Source: Diplonema papillatum
Lineage: Eukaryota; Euglenozoa; Diplonemea; Diplonemida; Diplonemidae
DNA length: 64,000 bases
Reading direction: 5' to 3'
NCBI GenBank assembly: GCA_030068145.1
Contig: JAPJBO010000774.1
Span: 1-64,000 of the forward strand
Shown: piece after piece, positions 31,070 through 44,694 of the stretch
Layout of the letters: the number at the start of each line of letters is the position of its first letter
Position numbering within the stretch: the stretch's first letter is position 1
Notes under the pieces: model-generated
What the model was told of the DNA's origin: nothing
The model's input: the letters and a program-made list of their open reading frames with translations, nothing else
Databases searched by the model: none
Made by a program: the position numbers and the translations under genes

Positions 31070-31450
31070 TCAGATGACAGCTGATGGGGTGCCTGCCTTT
31101 AGAGCCCGCTGGACGACCGTGATTCGTCTTCGTCCACCTGAGTGTGCGAGGACGCAGCGCAGTTCTTGTGGAGCTCCTCGTAGCCGAGCTTCGGATTCGA
31201 GACCGTCCCCGTGGATGCCATGCATCACCTTGACCCGGAAGAGCTGGGAAGTCTACCTTCGAAGCCGCGCTGGACGACCGCGATCTTCATCTTCCACCTG
31301 TCGTGCGAAGATGCAGCTTCCGAATCATCACCCTGAGCTGCGTCTGTCCTCGGCGCCCAAGCTGGACGAATGCCACGTTCCCCTACCTGACGTGCGGGAG
31401 ACGCGGCGCAGAATGTCTCGAATCGAGCTCCGGTTCACGTTGCGAGAGCA
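31070..31450 (+). pseudogene. Three decayed copies of the p31comet-like 3' half
   Basis: GGACGACCGTGATTCGTCTT, GGACGACCGCGATCTTCATC and CCTACCTGACGTGCGGGAGA each match the 30296-30370 part of the gene (GGACGACCGCGAGCTTCGTC... CTGACGTGCGAGGACG) with substitutions and indels. The frame is lost. Confidence 0.65.
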
Positions 31451-31849
31451 ACACTTGCGGAAAGCTGTGCAGGCGCATGGCAACCGTGCACTTCACCTCG
31501 CGGCTCTGTGTCAGGCTAGGCGTCTTTACTTAAAAGACGACGCAACTGGCCCCGCCCTTTCCTCTGAGATAGTGAGTGGCGAGGGTCTTGAACATGCAGA
31601 AACACATCGTGTGCAGACGTTCCGCTGGAGTCGTCCGCTGCGTGTTCCGGACGTGTGCAGCATCGTACACAGTTGCGGATGCTCTCGCACGAAGGTCCCA
31701 AGATGAAGAGCTGGCTTTTTTGTGTGCTGTAGTGGTAGACGTAAAGGTTCTGTGTCTTGCTCGGGGTTTCGAGATTATCTCGCAATCTCTATTTCCAAAG
31801 TGACTGCACGCGGTGAGAATCACTGTGGGCGTTGCGGCGAAGGGCGCAC
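31451..31849. other. No supported gene
   Basis: Continues out of the decayed copies without recognisable coding signal. Confidence 0.4.
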
Positions 31850-32310
31850 CATGAACTTCCAGTTGACATTATCGGATGCCGACTTCCATGGCCACCGTCC
31901 TGCTGTCAAGATGAACCGACACCCTTTGTGGGATCTGATGAGCGATCACTCGGACACCTTCAGTCAGCTCTCGGTTCATCCTGCGTCGCCAGTCCTGCGG
32001 CTCACTTAGAACCAGGATTCTACGTCAGGGTTCAATGAAGTATGCACTCGGTATCCGGCCTTTGGCGAACTATTCGACGCCGGAGAACCCTTCACAAGGG
32101 AGTCTTGTAATGTACGACCCCACGCGCGTACATGAGTCGATGGACTGGACAACTCGTTAGCGTGCAAGGAGAAACGCGGCGACGGTCTCAAGTCAGCCGA
32201 CCGCCTGAACCCCAACTGAGTAGCACGGCGATGGGCGACCCCCGAGCTCACGCCCATTTAAAGTTTGAGAATAGGTCGAGGAAGCGATTTCCCCAATGCC
32301 TCCAATCATT
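31850..32310. repeat. Dispersed repeat Q, copy 2 (longest, interrupted)
   Basis: It carries the left part (CATTATCGGATGCCGACTTC, CAAGATGAACCGACACCC) shared with 62425-62556 in reverse, and the right part shared with 29630-29772. The two blocks of the right part are separated here by about 190 bp (32042-32240). Confidence 0.8.
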
Positions 32311-33056
32311 CGCTTTACCTGGCGTAACTCCTGTTTTGGTTCTAGCTATCCTGAGGGAAACTTCGGAGTGAACCAGCTACTAGATGGTTCGATGGGTCTT
32401 TCGCCCCTGTACCCAGCTTTGACGAGCGATTTGCACGCCAACACCGCAACGGACCTCCACCAGGGTTTCCCCCGGCTTCGTCCTATCCGGGCATAGTTCA
32501 CCATCTTTCGGGTCACCCCCGTGAACCCGTTCCTCTCCCCAGCCGGGGATATCCAAGCACAACCCATCTCTCATCCCTTGCGCGCTAGCGCGTTTATTGG
32601 GAATCTTCCCGCGTCTCGCGTGTTTGCAGAGGCCGTCTTCCTTCTCCCCAGTTTGAGCTTTGCTCCCTTTTCCCTTTCGCCGCTGCTTTTTTTGCCTCCG
32701 CCGTCTTGCGGACCAGGCTGGAAATTGAGGTGTCACAATTCTCCTCAATTCAGCCGAGAAAGCGTGCCACAACACGGCAGAAGACGCCGGAGGACGAAGA
32801 TGGGGGGTGAGGGGTCGGTGTTTTGCCTGCCGTGCGCTCGTGGCACGTGAACGTATTGACACGAAGCAGCGGGTGGGAACCGCCAAGCAGCATGCGAAAA
32901 CCGGCTGGCGCAACGTTGGACGAGACACCGCCCGAGGCGTTTAACGGACCCAGGGGGGTTCTGCCTCGGGGGTTTTGGAGAAGAACACGACTAAAGTTGG
33001 CCCACAGGCTCAAACAACACACACACACACACACACACACACAAGAAAAGGAATAC
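32311..33056. other. Upstream region of the HORMA gene
   Basis: No separate gene supported. A short (CA)n of about 12 units lies at 33017-33042, just upstream of the HORMA gene start. Confidence 0.4.
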
Positions 33057-36000
33057 ATGACCATGCAGGACGGTGGAACTGCATCCGCGCAAGAGAGCCT
33101 CGTCCTCGTTCGAAACATGATGCGACTCAGTGGTGTGCTCGTTTACGCTCGGTTCATGTTGTGCATTACCAGGGGTTTGTTGTGTCTACGGGTGGTGATC
33201 TCTGGCATTTTCAGTGCGCTGGCACTTTTCGACAGCGCAACACATGTCCCAAGTGTCCGCGTACATCTGCCGCGGGAGATTGGGGACCCCTGCGGCCTCT
33301 TTCTGGAAAACAGCCTTTGTAACCCACGCCAGCACCCACCTCAAAGTAGCGAAAGTAGCAACGACACCCACTCTAAGCGAAACTACCTGCACACAGTGTC
33401 GACGATTTGTTATGTACGCAGCCTCTTTCCGGATAACCACTTCATCGACAAGAAGGTAGCCGGGATCCGCATCAAAGCATTAACAGAACAGAGTGCTGAG
33501 TCGAAGCTCATCCTGCAATGGCTGGAGGAGGGGGTTTTCCAAGCCATTCACCAGAAGTACGTGAAGACGGTGTCTTTTGCGGTCCTTTCGGAAGGAGACG
33601 AGGTTCTCGAAAGCTACGACTTCGATATCCAGTACCCACCTCAAAGTAGCGAAAACAGCAACGAGCGGAGACACGGCAGCGCGTCTCTATCAGTGTCACA
33701 AGGTATGCGCCTCCCCATGCCTCATCGGTTTCAGCGATTGTCAACACTCTTCCCTGCCTACTATCGAACGAGGGTGCAGTCCTGGAAAACAGCACCCGTT
33801 CCCCGGGGATTACTCTCATTTTTCTTTCTATTCAACGCATTGGAAAAACGGTTTGCACGTGAATCTGCAAACGAATCCGACGAAAAAGTGCTCGTACAGG
33901 AGAACCGACTCCCTGCTGATAGACCGTGCTAGCTCATGATAGTTGAGGTTAGAATGCAGGATATCTGTGGGTCTCCGACTCCTATCAGGTCGGCGTGCCT
34001 CTTGCAGCTGTCCCACGTCGAGACACCGGTGGTGGGTGCCTCGTCCTGCACGTGGCGCACTGCGTCACGCGGTGTTCGGCGCACTCTTCACTGCGAGCTC
34101 GTGCCAATACTCTGAGATCGTCGCACACGTCGCGTCCTCGGCTCTTCATGCTTGGAAATGCGCGGAGCCCGCGTGCGCTATCGCAGACCGTTACCTTTAA
34201 AAAGCCGGTACTTTCGGGTCTTCGGTTGACGATTGAGGCGATGTAGTACGGGGCAGTAGTGGGGCGACCGGATACTCCCCGGAGAGATGGTCCCTGCGCT
34301 CTAGCTCGTCTCTCTCTCCCTCTCTCTGTCTCTACTTAGCTGCGTTCCTCCGATGCGACGCAACCTGCAGCAGTACGTAAAAACACTTGTCCAGCACACC
34401 CGCACGCACACCTTCCTAACGCAGGCCCGGGCCGAGACTACAGCAAGCAAACTTTGGCGTCAAACATGAAGAGCTTGCTTCACCAGCTGATCGAACAGAC
34501 GACCAAACTCGCCGCTCTTCCTGAGGTGCGCACAATCACGATGCGACTCACGTTCAACTCGACAGCACCTGCCGAGTACGAGCCTCCATTTTTTGCCGGC
34601 GTGTCGAAGGAAATGCGGGAGCGGTACCGCAAAGCCGGCTTAGTCTTCCTGAACCTCGGCGAACTTCATTCTAAGCACCACGAACTCCGTATGCATCTCC
34701 CTGTCTGTTTGCCGTAGTCTTTGAAGAGTGCCGTCTTCCGGTCTGAAGGACACAAATATGTTGGACCAGCAGCAAGCTGCCGATGCCAAAAGGCAGACCC
34801 CCCCATACCGACATGCCCACCTATTTATGGGTCGAGATCTCGTTCGTTAACGGAATCAACCTGAGTTTGGTCTACACCAGAATCTGTCCGCCAGCCGTGC
34901 CCCAGCTGGGGTGTTTAGTACCCACTGCGGAAAATCTCAAAGGAAGCAGCGGGCTTGTCGACCAGGGTTTGGCACCGGGTAGAATGCCAACGAAGGACAG
35001 AACCGGACAGTGGTCTATCGTTCCCGTCCTGCTAAACACAGCCCGTTCATTCCCGTCCTGCTAAACACAGCCCGTTCATTCCCGTCCTGCTAAACACAGC
35101 CCGTTCATTCCCGTCCTGCTAAACACAGCCCGTTCATTCCCGTCCTGCTAAACACAACCCGTTCATTCCCGTCCTGCTAAACACAGCCCGTTCACGATCA
35201 TTCCCTCGTCGCTATCACACCACTCCGCCGCACTCTTACCGAGCCGAAGTGCTGCGTCTTTTACCTTTTCCCCAGCGCAGTTCCGCTGGGATTGCCACGT
35301 CATTCGTTGTCAGCAGGCCTTCCCGCAAAGCCGCTCTTTGAGACAACGCTTGCAATCCACACAGAGTTCAGCTGCCGGACCGGCGGAGTCGAGAACAGTC
35401 CGATGATCGTATCGACCTTAAGCCCGGGACCCGCGTGCAGCGTCGAGGAAGAGGTTTCGCCGCAGCTTGCTGAGATTCTTGAAGACGTTGACCACGCACC
35501 TCCCCATGCCCTTCTCGCACTGCGCGCCTTCATGTTCATCGGAGGCGCCCAGGATGTCTCTACCTCTGACCTGACGAAACGGTGTGCCTTTTTTCACACA
35601 CGCAGGCCCGTGTTGCCCCACACACGAAACCATACATATGGCGCTGTCTTTTGTGCGCACCAACGGAACTCACCTGCTTTGGTAAGTTTCGATCGTTTCT
35701 ATGTAATTTAGTACGCTGCCATTTTTGTTGACACAAAAATCTGCAGTTTAAAAGAGACGTTCACTCTGAGATTGAACGACCACCTGTTCGTCTCCCTTGG
35801 AGAGAAAACCTATGGCCGTTGTCGCGCAAGCGCCGCATTCCAACGTTTGGACCGACCACGCGACAAGTGTCAACTTGAAGTAGGGCGGTGCTCTGCATTT
35901 CTTAACCCGTAGGGGCCTTCTTCCCTTCCCAAGACGGATGGTCCTGGCTGTGAGCGACGAACAGCCGCCTGACAAACAAGACTCACACCGCTGTCCTGTC

Positions 36001-36815
36001 TGCAGACAGGCACTCAAGTTCCGCGCTGCCTTAAATGGTTACCCGCTTCTTACTGTGCAGTCTCTCTGTCGTTCAACACGGCATGACTGGTAAAACAAAA
36101 GCCTGCCGCATCCGGGAAGAGAATGCCGTATTCATCCACATCGCGGCCGTACCAAAGGCGAACGGCGCCGGGACACTCTGTCAAAGGTCAATTCGAGTGT
36201 CGCACTGCCAGATGCATTCCGAAAAGAAAGCGAACTTTCACTCTAAAAAGAAGACGGCAAACAAACGTTTCCCCCGGAGAACAGACACCCTGCATGTAGA
36301 TTCGTCAAGCCTCGCAGATTCCGTCGGAAAATCCGTGAGCCCCATTCCAGCGGGAGCGGCGTTTCCAAACGCGGCTGAAGCTCCGCCGAAAATCCCACAG
36401 GTTCAACGTCACCCCAGACGGTGCTCTGGCCGTCTTATCGCAGTTGAGGGAGTGGCGCGCCATCGAAGAGATCCCCTTGGCCGGGGGCTCGCGCTACAGC
36501 GTGGTAAGCCGCGCGGCCGAGTACATCGCCAACAAGGCAGTCGACTCGGAGCATTTTTTCCCGTTGCTGGGCTCCCAGGAGCAGAACACCATGCGGAAGC
36601 TCTTGCGCCAGGAGGCCACAAATGAGCACCGGGAGGCGACGCCAAACTGCTCGAATGAGCTTGTAACTTCGTTGTTGGGTTGCAAGCGCGACGCGTCTCA
36701 AATGACGGTCGACTCGCAGCCTCGTTCTGTTTTGCTGGGCGACGAGCCGAGGATTTCGAGCATTCAGCGCCCGCTCAAGATGCGAGGGGAGTACCCGTTC
36801 AACCAGGCGCGCTAA
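33057..36815 (+). CDS. HORMA-domain protein, HORMAD/Hop1-like, six exons
   Basis: Predicted exons: 33057-33129, 33397-33631, 34444-34688, 35365-35581, 35747-35866, 36401-36815. All joins are GT-AG with matching phase, giving 434 aa. Exon 1 has ESLVLVRNMMRL, exon 2 STICYVRSLFPDNHF, IDKKVAGIRIKAL and HQKYVKTVSFAV, exon 3 RTITMRLTFNSTAPAEYEPP, GLVFLNLGEL and HSKHHELQ. This is the HORMAD/Hop1 order, including the TAPxDYEPPxF block. Exons 4-6 have a helical segment (HALLALRAFMFIGGAQDVST) that may be a winged-helix module. The tail ends IQRPLKMRGEYPFNQAR, a possible closure motif bound by other HORMA copies. Such proteins coat meiotic chromosome axes and promote double-strand breaks and homologue bias. 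Exons 1-3 are well supported, exons 4 and 6 fairly, exon 5 weakly. Introns hold minisatellites and decayed repeats. Confidence 0.75.
34200..34335. repeat. Repeat fragments and CT-rich tract in HORMA intron 2
   Basis: GGTCTTCGGTTGACGATTGA resembles the left inverted repeat at 8598. Next, GGAGAGATGGTCCCTGCGCT plus a CT tract is the reverse complement of the segment joined to the (GA)n tract at 39216-39260. Confidence 0.65.
35018..35196. repeat. 29-bp tandem repeat, ~6 copies
   Basis: Unit GTTCATTCCCGTCCTGCTAA ACACAGCCC, nearly perfect (one copy has ACACAACCC). Located in HORMA intron 3. Confidence 0.95.
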
Positions 36816-38099
36816 ACCCCGCACTGCTTCCGTCTAGATGGGACGCGATGCCGCTGTCTATCACGGTATACTACTCTGTCAGGTCCCTCGAGCCGCATAG
36901 CTTTGCCAGGAAGCTCGGCATCCATACGTGACGACAGTCTGCATCATTAGCTTGCGGTTACCTATTTGCTCGTGTCATATCGCCGACGAGGGAAAGCGGT
37001 GAGCTTCAGCGACAAATGGGACCGCGACGACAGAAGAAGGGGCCGAGCCAAGCCGAAGAAATGCCAGACAGAAAGGACTGAAGAGTCAGAAAGCCGGCCC
37101 GAAGACGGGAAGAGAATGCATTCGGTCAAACGGGAGGTAACGAACCGGCTTGCGGATGCTTCCCGGGGCTTTATTTCGGGTCAGGCTCATCAAGCATTGT
37201 CGGGTCTTGTATCAAGCACGAGTAGCTGAGCCTGAGTTTTTGAGGGGTCGGGGTCAGAAAGTGAGGTAGACACACTGGCGGGGTTGCTGCACGGGAACAA
37301 AAAGAATGCCGACTCTGCGGCCTTGCCGTACATGTCGTTAGTTATGCTTCAGTCGGGCGGACGGCAGACAACAGCTTTGATGCATGCCCCCCGGATTGTT
37401 TTTGTTCTGAGCCCGAACCTGAACCCCCGCGTGTGCGAAGGCATTCCTTTTCTTTTTGCCAAACATGAAGTGTTGGAGGAAATGAGAAGCTCGTCGCCGC
37501 AAACCGTGGCGTTTTCACTTGCGTTCTGAATCCAGCTTCACGTAAAGACGATCAGGCACTGCGTTCAACGAAGCCCCAGTTTCCCGACGTTGTTCTATGC
37601 AACAGCTACTAGCCCGTAACGGTGCGTGTTGTGCGTGGCAGTTCGCCGCACCGGCATACGAGCACCTACCAGAGTACTTCAACAAGTGGCAGATCGCCAC
37701 GTTGAGGCCCTACACCGCATTTCTCTTACTAGTCGACTGCCCCCAGGCCCCAGAATGCATCGCAAATTGGTCGAAGAGATACTCGTCTCTCAAAAACCTG
37801 CTCACGCGTTGGCACGGCATCAAGTTATAGGGTATCTGCAGTGGGCAAGCTTGTTCACCAAGCTCCGATTTTTACCACATTCTTTTTTGAGCCAGGTTCC
37901 AGATATCCATCTGTGGACCGCCGTGTTTGGCTCCCGCTGTGCTCTGTTCGCTGCTGTTTCAGGATCGCCCATCTTCCATCCTCGCCTGTGTTGGCGACGT
38001 TCACTTTTCCTCTTGTACACCCGCCGCTAGTTTCCCATAGGCATCCACTTCTTCTTTCGCCGCTATCCGCGTTTTTTCCCCCGTGAACGCGCTCCTCCA
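36816..38099. other. No firmly supported gene
   Basis: Small frames at 36966-37229 (87 codons, basic), 37284-37529 (81) and 37597-37830 (77) have ordinary composition but no domain, paralogue or splice partner that I could find. Confidence 0.35.
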
Positions 38100-38483
38100 G
38101 GCCTGCAGAAAAAGCTCAGCAAAGCCGCGCGAACGATGCCGATACCACCGCACGCAGGGTGGCCCGCCTGGGAGCAGCCCGAGGCCATCGTGGGTGCCGT
38201 CGGCGCACGGCGAGATCATCTGGCCGGACGGCACGCCGGGCGCGACAGCCCGACGGCCGCGTGCTGTAGGCCCCGGGTAGCATGACGCCCGAGGGGTTGT
38301 GCGAGCGTGAGATCCCGTGGAGGATCGCGGCGTACCCTAGTGGGCGGGCCCTGGGGGCATACATAAGAATAAGGCCACGGGTAGCATGACGCCCGAGGGG
38401 TTGATCGAGCGTGAGATCCCGTGGAGGATCGCGGCGTACCCGAGTGGGCGGGCCCTGGGGGCATACATAACAACAAGGCCACG
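38100..38483 (+). pseudogene. Relic of the coiled-coil gene's 5' end, with local tandem copies
   Basis: AGCAAAGCCGCGCGAACGAT, GAGGCCATCGTG and CGGCGAGATCATCTGGCCGG match 40108-40250 around the start of the coiled-coil gene, with deletions. A roughly 105-bp unit starting CGGGTAGCATGACGCCCGAG (matching 40325-40400) is then present twice, at about 38273 and 38379. Frameshifts show it is not functional. Confidence 0.85.
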
Positions 38484-40126
<1,643 letters not shown>

Positions 40127-43100
40127 ATGCCGATACCACCGCAGGGTGGCCCGCCGGGGAGTCCGCTGAATGAGTTGAACCTGAAGCCCGAGGCCATCGT
40201 GGTGCCGTCGGCGCACGGCGAGATCATCTGGCCGGACGGCACGCGGGCTTCCGCCGGGAGCGACGGCCGTAGCGTCCTCGGGCCCGATGGCCGCGTGCTG
40301 CAGGCCGCCGATGGGCAGCCGCTGCGCATGACGCCTGAGGGGCTGATCGAGCCGCGCGAGATCCCGTGGAGGATCGCGGTGTACCCGAGTGGGCGGGCCC
40401 TGGCCCTGGCCATGGTCCGCAACCCGAAGCGGCCGGCGCCGCCCCCGGCGCGCGGCACGACGAAGAACCCGCTGTTCACGGACTGCCACCGCAACTACTA
40501 CACCGCCGACGGCGACCGCATAGCCACCGACACCCTCGATGAACCGCTTTGCTCGCGCGACGGGCGATTCGTCATCTTCGAGGACAAGCCGCGCCGCTAC
40601 TTCCTGCAAGACGGCTCGAAAGTAGCCCTCGGGCCCGACGGCCGCCCCGCGGTGTGGCTTGACGGCAGCATCGTCGTCGTCGGCGCGGACGACCGCACCG
40701 TCCTCACCGAGTCGAACAAGGTGTTCACCCGCAAGGGCGTTCCCGTCGAAGTCAACGCCGATGGGACCCTCGTCGAGGAAGTCGGGTCCTACGTGCTGTT
40801 CGCCACGAAGCCGGGGGACACCCCGGCGTCCGACCAGATGATCCACACGCGCTCGATCCAGCTGAAGGAGACCCTCAACAACACCAACATGGAGCTCCGC
40901 GGCGCGAAGGACGCGCTGGAAACAGCGAAGGCGGAGCTGCTGAAGCAGAAGGCGCGGGCCGACGGCCTCGAAAAACGGGTCGCGAGCCTGACGGGCAAGA
41001 CGGTCGAGCTCGAAATCAGCAAAGCCGAGGCCAGCGTCGCCGCGGTCCCGGACACGTCGTCCCTCCGCCTGACGCACAGCCGCGAAATCGCCGAGCTCAA
41101 GGACCGCCACGCGCGCATGGTCAACGAGATGAAGGAGGCCAACAACCGGCGGTCGATGGAGCTGCAGCAGCTCCAAACGAAGGAGTTGACCGAGGTGCAG
41201 CTCGAGCTGAAGGAACACCACGGCCGGGAGATGGACGAAACCGTGCAGCGGTACGAAAACGAGCTCGGCAGCGCGCGGATGGAAGTGCAAAGGCTGGTGG
41301 AAGATCTGCGCGTCGAAGACGAAGACAAGCGGAAGCAGCGGTGGGAGGCCGAGAACGTCATCGCCGACCTGCAGCGCGAACTCCGCGAGGCGGCCCACGA
41401 AGACGCGGCCGCGTTGGAGCGGCTAAAGCTCGCGGTCGAGTCGCAGGCCCACCGTGTGACGGCGCGGGAGGAGGAGCTGCAGCAGGCGCGGAGCCGGCTG
41501 GAGGCCGAGGAAAAAAAGGCGCGCGCGGCCGAGGACAAGCTCGCCTCCTCCCAAGCCGCCGCGACCGCCGCCTACTCGAAGCTCCTCGAGAGCCACGAAG
41601 CGCTGCAAGCGGACTACACGACGCTACGAGAGCGCGCCCACGCCCTCGAAGAATCGCACCTCGCCTCGTCTTCGGACTTGAAAGAGCAGCTCATTTCGCT
41701 GAAAAACGGTCTTTCCGAGTCGCAGCGCGACGCGGCGCGGCTGCGGGAGGCGTCGGACGACCTGAAAACGTCGGCCGCTCGGCGGGCGGCGGAGCGGGAG
41801 AAGGAGTGGACGTCGCAGAAGACCGCGGAGGTCAAGCACCTGCGGCACCTGCTGACGCTCGAGGAGCAGCAGCGGGAGAGGGCGGAGGCGGCGCTGGACG
41901 ACCTGCGTAAGACGCACGAAGCGCACGTGGAGGAGTACTTCAACCAGGTGACGTCGCTCACGCTCGAACGAGACCAGCTGGGCAGGCAGTTCCGGGAGTT
42001 GGAGAGGACCGTGGACGAGGCGAACTGGGAGAAGAGCACCGCGTCGAAAGAGGTCAAACGGCTCAAGGAAGAAGCCGCGCACAGCGGCAAGCATCTCGCC
42101 GATGTCCAGGGCGACAAGGCCCGCGCCGAGGCGGAGCTCGCGCAGGAGAAGTTGGCGCGGCAGGCGGACAGCCGCGAGTTCATGTCGCGGCTGGAGGAGG
42201 CGAGCCTCGATCGCGAGCGGGCCATCAACGTGATCCCGTGCGCCATCTCCGACGCGGAACGGGCGAAGGCGCTCGCCGAGGAGCGGCTGGCCGCGTACCA
42301 GAGGCAGGTGGCCGAGCAGTCCGGCGAGGCCGACCGGCTGCGGGAGGAGGTCTCCGCGCTGCAGAAGACGTGCAACGCGCTGCGCCAGGCGGCGAAGCAC
42401 ACCGCGGCCGACACCGAGCACGAGCTGGCCCGCCTCCAAGCCATCGAGTCCGAGTACCGCCGTGACCGGCTGCTCATCGAAAACAGGCTCGACGAGAAGA
42501 TCAGAGTCTGTCTTCCCTATTATCCCCCCTTCTGCGTACAGACACATCCGGAAAGACAGGATTCGCGAGTGTCTTTTGAAGTCCTTCGTTTCCCCCCGAG
42601 AACCAACCACTAGAGAGCATACTTGTTCCAGCACATCGCAAGTGCAACACACAACAACCACTTGGCGTTGCGCCTTTCATGGCGTTGCGCCTTTGGCTAG
42701 GATGCCGGGAGATTAGTGTTTTTTGCAGGACCAAACCGTGGGTATGCAGGCGACAGGCCGTATCTTTTGGGTTGGCATTTTCTCCTTTGTGAGGAGGCAA
42801 AAGGTCCTCACGATCCGTACCGTACCACCCACACCATCGAACAGACGGACACAACCGGTGAAGTCGCTGAGCTGCAGCGGGAGCTCGAGAAGATGACGAA
42901 GAAGAAGGACAAAGCCGAGCGAAGGTAGCGTTCTCTTTTCCACCAACCTTCGTTTCCAGGTACCCGCCCAATCATGCGCGTTGCTGATGAAGGCAGCGTC
43001 GTAGTAACGTGCTTCACTCAGCTGTTCCGCATGAAAAAGAAAGGTGGCTTACAGTGCGCACAGCCTTTGCGTGCGAAGTCCCTGTTTGACAGGTACAAAA

Positions 43101-43799
43101 CGATACGCCGCCAACCGTCTTCTTTTCGATGAGGGCAACACGCGTTTGGCGCCGTGGCCTGGTAAACAAAGCTGCGCAACCCTCAGTCAGCGGGCAGACA
43201 GTAACCGAATATGTACAATGCACAGGCGGGTCGCACTTGAGGCGATGGCGCTGCGCAACGAGAAGGCGGCTGCGAACGCGATGGCGCTGGAGGAAGAGGT
43301 CGCGCTGCTGACGCGCGAGAAGGAGGAGTTGAAGGCGGAGCTCGACTCGCAGGAGTCGCGGTGGGAGCGCATCGTCGCGCAGCAGGAGCACCGCGACTAC
43401 CTGGTCGACGGCCTCCGGCAGCAGCTGGCGACGATGCAGCGCGACGACCACGGCGGGCGGCGCATGGCGAGCGTGCCGCCCGCCCACGTGACGGCCACGT
43501 CGGCCGTGTCGCCCATGGCTTGGGGGCAGACGCCGCGCGCCCGCACCCACACGCCGCACTCGCCCAAGCGGTTCGACTCGCCGACGCACAAGCACAACTC
43601 GCGCTGGACCTCGCCCCTCCGGGAGCACCCGTCCGACGTCCACATGTCGCTCACCACCCCCGGCGCCTCTGAATACGCGCAAAAAGTCCGACAGGGCTAC
43701 GCACGCCCGACCATCGCCTCTTCTTCCCCGCCTCGCCAACGGTCCTACATCGGAGGCAAGCCACCTTCTCCGGTGAACCGGAAGCGGCCTTTCCGGTGA
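40127..43799 (+). CDS. Large coiled-coil protein with N-terminal xDG repeats, three exons
   Basis: Predicted exons 40127-42505, 42845-42924 and 43226-43799 join GT-AG in phase to 1,010 aa. Residues 1-230 contain repeated short strands ending in DG or DGR (WPDGTR, GPDGRVL, LQDGSKV, GPDGRPAVWLDG, NADGTLV), resembling a beta-solenoid or G-box-like array. From about 250 to 860 the protein is a continuous heptad coiled coil rich in Glu, Arg, Ala and Leu. The third exon adds a short coiled coil (ALEEEVALLTREKEELKAEL) and a disordered Ser/Pro/Arg tail with several SP and TP sites (TPHSPKRFDSPTH, SSSPPRQRSYIG), likely phosphorylated. The layout fits a structural or centrosome/basal-body type protein, but no family is named. 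Some coiled-coil sequence may extend through unseen exons. ATG 40127 is the start also kept in the 38.1-kb relic. Confidence 0.75.
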
Positions 43800-44467
43800 T
43801 CTCGGGGAGCAACTTTTTGTGGGGGAGGGGTAGGCACACCTATCGCCGCCCCTCTATGTGAAGACTTGATGCTAGCATAAAACGTGCACGAGATAGACAT
43901 GGTACACAAAACTAGGATTTCCACCCGCCACGCGGGTTACGCATGACCTGCAGCGGTTCTTTTGCGAAGCACTTCCCCACCCCCCCTCAACCGCTGATGA
44001 TGGTCCGCCTTATGTGTAGGCGGCTTTAAGGACCGAAACACGGCGCAGACGGGACCAGTGCGGTATCCGTTCCAAGCACGTTCTTGCAAACCCCCCAACC
44101 CTACGCCCCAGCCAGAAAGATCTGGCTGGGAAGACGAGGCCCAGTTGCCCTCGGTTGTACCTGTACATCGAACGCGTCCCGCGTGTTTTTTTTTGGTGTT
44201 GTTGTTTTCTTTTTGTTGGGAGAGGGGATAAACGCGCAGTCGATTTTCTTCAGAAGAAGACGCATCTTCTCTTTTTCTAACCAGCCGCTCTGGGCTGCGG
44301 TTGCATCGAGAAGAGTTGGCGTTGAATCGCACGAACCAACGGAGTACTGGCAGGGCTCGTTTCTGCCGAAGGTTTGCGTCTATCTGCCTCCACCGCTCCG
44401 TTTACGTCACGAAGCTGCACCTACTCTAATTGTCTGCCGTCGACTGACCTGTTGCAACCGTCTAGTC
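43800..44467. other. No supported gene
   Basis: 3' flank of the coiled-coil gene; only short frames. Confidence 0.4.
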
Positions 44468-44694
44468 CGCTGATTTGACGTGGCCGTGCGATCCGGTGGG
44501 ATGCAGCGGTGCGAGCTAATCGGCCCCCCTCTCTGAAACCTACGTCGTGCATTCACGGCGCAGTTGTATCTGTACCATCGCGCTGATTTGACGTGGCCGT
44601 GCGATCCGGTGGGATGCAGCGGTGCGAGCTAATCGGCCCCCCTCTCTGAAACCTACGTCGTGCATTCACGGCGCAGTTGTATCTGTACCATCGC
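44468..44694. repeat. 112-bp perfect tandem duplication
   Basis: CGCTGATTTGACGTGGCCGT through GTTGTATCTGTACCATCG occurs twice in a row without differences, so it is very recent or an assembly effect. Confidence 0.95.
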
